Source: Propionibacteriaceae bacterium (GTDB taxonomy: Bacteria > Actinomycetota > Actinomycetes > Propionibacteriales > Propionibacteriaceae). From it: a DNA stretch of 8,063 bases. This document shows positions 5,700 to 8,063 of the stretch, piece after piece. The translations under genes were made by a program, and so were the position numbers. The stretch lies in assembly GCA_020438595.1 (NCBI GenBank), contig JAGQUI010000111.1:1-8063 (forward strand), given 5' to 3'. The first letter of the stretch is position 1. Each line of letters starts with the position of its first letter. Under the pieces are notes generated by a model. The model searched no databases. It worked only from the letters and a program-made list of their open reading frames with translations, and was not told the DNA's origin.

Positions 5700-6824
5700 C
5701 TAGCTACGGGGGGTGCGGCGGATCGGGAGGCTCAGGGTGAAGGTGGATCCCAGGCCCGAGCCGGGGCTCACAGCCGTCAACTGGCCGCCGTGGGCTTCGA
5801 CGAGCGCGCGGGCGATGGTCAGCCCGATACCCGATCCTGCAGCATCGCGGGTTCGGGCGGTGTCTCCTCGGTAGAACCGGTCGAAGACATGGCGCAGCTG
5901 ATCGGGGGCGATGCCGTCGCCGGTGTCGGCAACCGCCACGAGGGCAGTTTCTTGGGTCTTCTGGACTGTGATCGTGACACTTCCTCCGGGGGAGGTGTGC
6001 CTCAACGCGTTGTTGACCAGGTTGTTGAGCGCCTGGCCGATACGGATCGCGTCGATCGCCACAACCGCGTCCTCACCGGCGATGAGCGCGAGGGTGACGT
6101 CCTTGGCATCGAACTTCGGCTGATGGGCATCCACCACGTCGGCGACGACATCACGAAGCGACTGCACATTGGGCTCGATGGTGACCCGGCCCTCTTCGGC
6201 CCGGGAAACGTCGTTGAGATCCCCGGCAAGCCGGCTCAGGTGATTCGTCTCGGCGAGAAGAAGGCTGCGGGTATCGGCATCCCACTCCGCTACGCCGTCG
6301 TCGACGGCTTCAAGGTGCGCCTGGATGTTGGCCAGGGGAGTGCGCAACTCGTGCGCCAGGTCTCCAAGGAGACGAAGACGGGTCTGCTCGGTCGCCGCAA
6401 GCTGCGTGGTCATGTCGTTGAAAGCTGCCGCGAGATTCGCCAACTCCGGCCCGGCGCCCGCTTCGATCACGACAGGTTCGTGGCTGCCCTGGGAGAGGGC
6501 CTTCGCCGCCGTGGAAAGCTTCTCCAGCGGCCGTCGGATTCGACGGGTCACGTAGTAGGTGACGCCCAGCGCGCAGCCGATCGCGACCACCATGGCGACC
6601 GCCAGCGAGGCGGTGCTTGAGTCCAGGTAGGCCTGCTCGATGTGGGGGATCTCCGGGGACGTCGGCACGTGACCACTGGCAATGAGGTGGTCATGGAACA
6701 GGGTTGGCCCCAGGATCGCCGCGACACCGCCGGCGGTGGCGATGGCTGCCAGCAGCACCAGGCTCTGCGCCACGAACAGCCGGACCCCCAGGCTCCAGTC
6801 CTTGGGGCGGGTCGGTCGCTTCAC
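5700..6824 (-). CDS. two-component sensor histidine kinase, CopS-like
   Basis: A membrane kinase of 374 residues, starting at GTG 6824, which overlaps the regulator's stop codon as GTGA; no strong Shine-Dalgarno is seen, consistent with coupled translation. Domains in order: helix 1 (about 14-40), a short outside loop (41-68), helix 2 (69-92), HAMP (93-147), the phosphoacceptor H box LLGDLAHELRTPL with H158, N box NNLVNNALRH (267-276), G1 DTGDG (300-304), F box FDRFYRG (314-320) and G2 GSGIGL (330-335). All catalytic motifs are intact. The loop of about 28 residues carries four histidines (H44, H46, H52, H61), plausible ligands for a metal signal. Length and layout fit the BaeS/CusS/CopS group, though CusS has a much longer sensor domain. 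The signal is inferred from the neighbours and the operator motif, not shown by the kinase itself. Confidence 0.93.
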   Translation of the reverse strand: MKRPTRPKDWSLGVRLFVAQSLVLLAAIATAGGVAAILGPTLFHDHLIASGHVPTSPEIPHIEQAYLDSSTASLAVAMVVAIGCALGVTYYVTRRIRRPLEKLSTAAKALSQGSHEPVVIEAGAGPELANLAAAFNDMTTQLAATEQTRLRLLGDLAHELRTPLANIQAHLEAVDDGVAEWDADTRSLLLAETNHLSRLAGDLNDVSRAEEGRVTIEPNVQSLRDVVADVVDAHQPKFDAKDVTLALIAGEDAVVAIDAIRIGQALNNLVNNALRHTSPGGSVTITVQKTQETALVAVADTGDGIAPDQLRHVFDRFYRGDTARTRDAAGSGIGLTIARALVEAHGGQLTAVSPGSGLGSTFTLSLPIRRTPRS

Positions 6825-7552
6825 TTGGGCGGAGCCTCGGGCCTGCCCATGCGATACCCGACTCCCCGGACGGTGAGCAGGTAGAGGGGTTCGATCGGAT
6901 CGTCGCCAAGCTTGCGACGCAGGTTCGCGATGTGCACGTTCACGACGTGGTCGTCACCGACCCACTCGGTGTTCCACACGCGATCGATGATCTGACGGCG
7001 CGTGAGCGTGGCTCGCGGGTTGCTGGAAAGCACGTCCAGAATGTCGAATTCGGTGCGGGTGAGGCTGAGCCGGCGATCGCCGACCCAGACCTCCCGCAGT
7101 CCTGGATCGATCACCACGTCACCGAATTGACGCTTCTCAGCCGACTCCTCGGGTGAGGTCGCTCTCGACAGGCGGGGTCGCCGCAGAACCGCGCTCACCC
7201 GAGCGACCACCTCCCTTGGACTGAACGGCTTGCCGATGTAGTCGTCGGCACCCACACCGAGACCGATGATCCGGTCGGTCTCATCGTCCCTCGCGGTGAG
7301 CATGAGGATGTAGCAGTCCGAGAAGGTCCGCACCTGCCTGCAGACCTCGATCCCGTCCAGCCCGGGCAGGCCCAGGTCGAGCAGGATGACCTCGGGATCG
7401 AGTTCGCGTGCGGCGGCGACCGAGCCGGGGCCGTCCACCGCATAGTGAACCTCATACCCGGCCTTCACCAGGTACGACCCAAGAATCTGCGCCAAGGCTC
7501 GTTCATCATCAACGACGAGGATCTTGGCCGGTGCCGGCACGGTGCTGCTCAT
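6821..7552 (-). CDS. OmpR-family response regulator, CopR-like
   Basis: This cytoplasmic transcription factor has 243 residues and starts at ATG 7552. The receiver domain (about 10-125) has the acidic pair D15/D16, phosphoacceptor D59 (ILLDLGLPGLDG), T86 and K108. The winged-helix DNA-binding domain (about 142-237) includes LSLTRTEFDIL, the recognition region DDHVVNVHIANLRRKLG, and the final hairpin LLTVRGVGYRMG. All residues needed for phosphorylation are present. It is first in a two-gene operon with the sensor kinase (4-nt overlap). An operator copy 57 bp upstream of its start suggests autoregulation. There is no Shine-Dalgarno before the ATG, and a possible -10 hexamer CATACT (7564-7559, minus strand) would put transcription start at or next to the A of the ATG, so the mRNA may be leaderless. 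I leave the symbol blank because MprA/TcrA-type regulators look similar; CopR is inferred from context. Confidence 0.94.
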   Translation of the reverse strand: MSSTVPAPAKILVVDDERALAQILGSYLVKAGYEVHYAVDGPGSVAAARELDPEVILLDLGLPGLDGIEVCRQVRTFSDCYILMLTARDDETDRIIGLGVGADDYIGKPFSPREVVARVSAVLRRPRLSRATSPEESAEKRQFGDVVIDPGLREVWVGDRRLSLTRTEFDILDVLSSNPRATLTRRQIIDRVWNTEWVGDDHVVNVHIANLRRKLGDDPIEPLYLLTVRGVGYRMGRPEAPPK

Positions 7553-7558
7553 CTTCGA

Positions 7559-7564
7559 AGTATG
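7559..7564 (-). promoter_or_regulatory. possible -10 hexamer of the regulator operon (leaderless start)
   Basis: CATACT on the minus strand matches TANNNT-type -10 sites except at the first base and ends 6 bases before the regulator's ATG. With the usual 6-7 nt spacing, transcription would begin at the start codon. No -35 is recognisable; a GC-rich palindrome GGCCGCGGCC (7575-7584) occupies that area. Confidence 0.35.
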
Positions 7565-7609
7565 GCGGACCGACGGCCGCGGCCGGCTGCTGCGGGGGCA
7601 TCGGCGGCC

Positions 7610-7629
7610 ATCTCTTGATCCAATCTTGA
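7610..7629 (-). promoter_or_regulatory. CopR-like direct-repeat operator upstream of the regulator operon
   Basis: On the minus strand the core is TCAAG-ATTGGA-TCAAG, followed by A: a perfect TCAAGA direct repeat with an 11-bp period. It lies 57 bp upstream of the regulator's ATG, in the only intergenic region before that operon, as expected for autoregulation. The plus-strand sequence AATCTTGACCGAACC here closely matches AATCTTGACCCGAACC at the 4972-4991 copy, so similarity extends a few bases past the repeat. Confidence 0.72.
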
Positions 7630-7714
7630 CCGAACCGTCGCCCGGAGCCCCTCAACCCGCCGGCTGGCGCAGGCACGCGGCAACCAGGCGGGTATCGCCG
7701 TCCGCTACGCCAGC

Positions 7715-7948
7715 TCAAGCTTCGCTGCGGGTGGGACTGCTCTCCGCGGGGCCCGGGTCCGCGACCTCGACCCACTTCGATTCACAGCCCGGGCAGCGCA
7801 AGACTGGCGCGCCGTCGACCTCCTCGCCTGTCGGAACGGTTCCGCAGGCATCACGGCAAGGATTGAGGACCAGGTGGAGAATCACCCGACCATGGTGGTC
7901 GACCCGCGCAGATTGGCCAAATCTCGCAGGTCGCTTCGGCTGCGACAT
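7715..7948 (-). CDS. small four-cysteine protein, possible zinc ribbon
   Basis: I chose ATG 7948 (77 residues, MSQPKRPARFGQSARVDHHG) because GAGGGAG directly precedes it, although the spacing is short; a TTG at 7975 would add nine residues. No signal peptide or membrane helix is visible. The middle reads LNPCRDACGTVPTGEEVDGAPVLRCPGCESKWVEV in sense, with C-x3-C (C31, C35) and C-x2-C (C52, C55) pairs 17 residues apart, a spacing that would suit a zinc ribbon or other single-metal knuckle. The tail is acidic and Ser/Pro-rich. I recognise no family. It lies upstream of, and in the same direction as, the regulator operon, with 162 bp and an operator copy in between, so it need not belong to the metal regulon. 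A chance high-GC open frame is possible, but the spaced Cys pairs argue for a real protein. Confidence 0.5.
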   Translation of the reverse strand: MSQPKRPARFGQSARVDHHGRVILHLVLNPCRDACGTVPTGEEVDGAPVLRCPGCESKWVEVADPGPAESSPTRSEA

Positions 7949-8063
7949 CTCCCTCAACAGCTTCGCGGCGGCCAAACCGTGGTGGCCGGCTATGGGAGAT
8001 CTTTACTTCGCGGTGGGGGTGACCGCTATGAGCGGCGGGCAGGCTGGTTGTGTCGGGCGGCGA

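Noticed and set aside
5391..6620. A 409-codon plus-strand open frame
   Set aside because: It is antisense to the sensor kinase and overlaps the His-rich gene out of frame; no domain or ribosome-binding site is apparent.
7992..8063. Possible start of a plus-strand gene running off the right edge (ATG at 7992 or 8038)
   Set aside because: Only 24 codons are visible and they show no family signal. A GGGGGTG before 8038 could be a ribosome-binding site, but this is not enough to call a gene.

Overview
The window is high-GC, actinobacterial-type DNA (by eye about two thirds G+C, with GTG/TTG starts and purine-rich Shine-Dalgarno sites) and reads as a metal-response island, most likely for copper. 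No ribosomal or other taxonomic marker is present, so Actinomycetota is an inference from base composition, codon use and gene types. There is no rRNA, tRNA, CRISPR array, transposase or phage gene.

Layout, left to right. The left edge (1-144, minus) holds the first codons of a pyruvate:ferredoxin oxidoreductase gene that runs out of the window. After a 314-bp gap comes a plus-strand pair: a secreted, membrane-anchored Met/His-rich protein with MxGM(S/D)H repeats (459-1019), and a polytopic NapH/NosR-like polyferredoxin (1046-2470). Converging on them, and overlapping the polyferredoxin gene by 76 bp, is a minus-strand lgt-lnt operon: a divergent prolipoprotein diacylglyceryl transferase (4031-4804) and an apolipoprotein N-acyltransferase (2395-4086). 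Divergent from lgt are two small membrane-protein genes (5065-5256 and 5356-5658, the second His-rich and DUF2933-like). Then a minus-strand two-component operon encodes an OmpR-type response regulator (6821-7552) and a sensor kinase (5700-6824) whose starts and stops overlap by 4 nt. The right end has a small four-cysteine protein gene (7715-7948, minus).

The main observation is a shared cis-element. Five copies of a direct repeat, (T/G)CAAG-N6-(T/A)(C/G)AAG with an 11-bp period, lie upstream of every transcription unit of the island: the Met/His-rich gene (357-376), both sides of the lgt/5065 divergent region (4902-4921 and 4972-4991), the His-rich small gene (5248-5267), and the regulator operon itself (7610-7629). 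The motif resembles the tandem repeat I recall for CopR of Corynebacterium glutamicum (TGAAGATTT-N2-TGAAGATTT). The simplest model is a self-regulating CopRS-like system. It would sense metal outside the membrane through a short His-containing loop and switch on a surface metal-binding protein, a membrane iron-sulfur electron carrier, small His-rich membrane proteins and a dedicated pair of lipoprotein-processing enzymes. No lipoprotein substrate with a lipobox is encoded here, so the purpose of the lgt-lnt pair is the open question.
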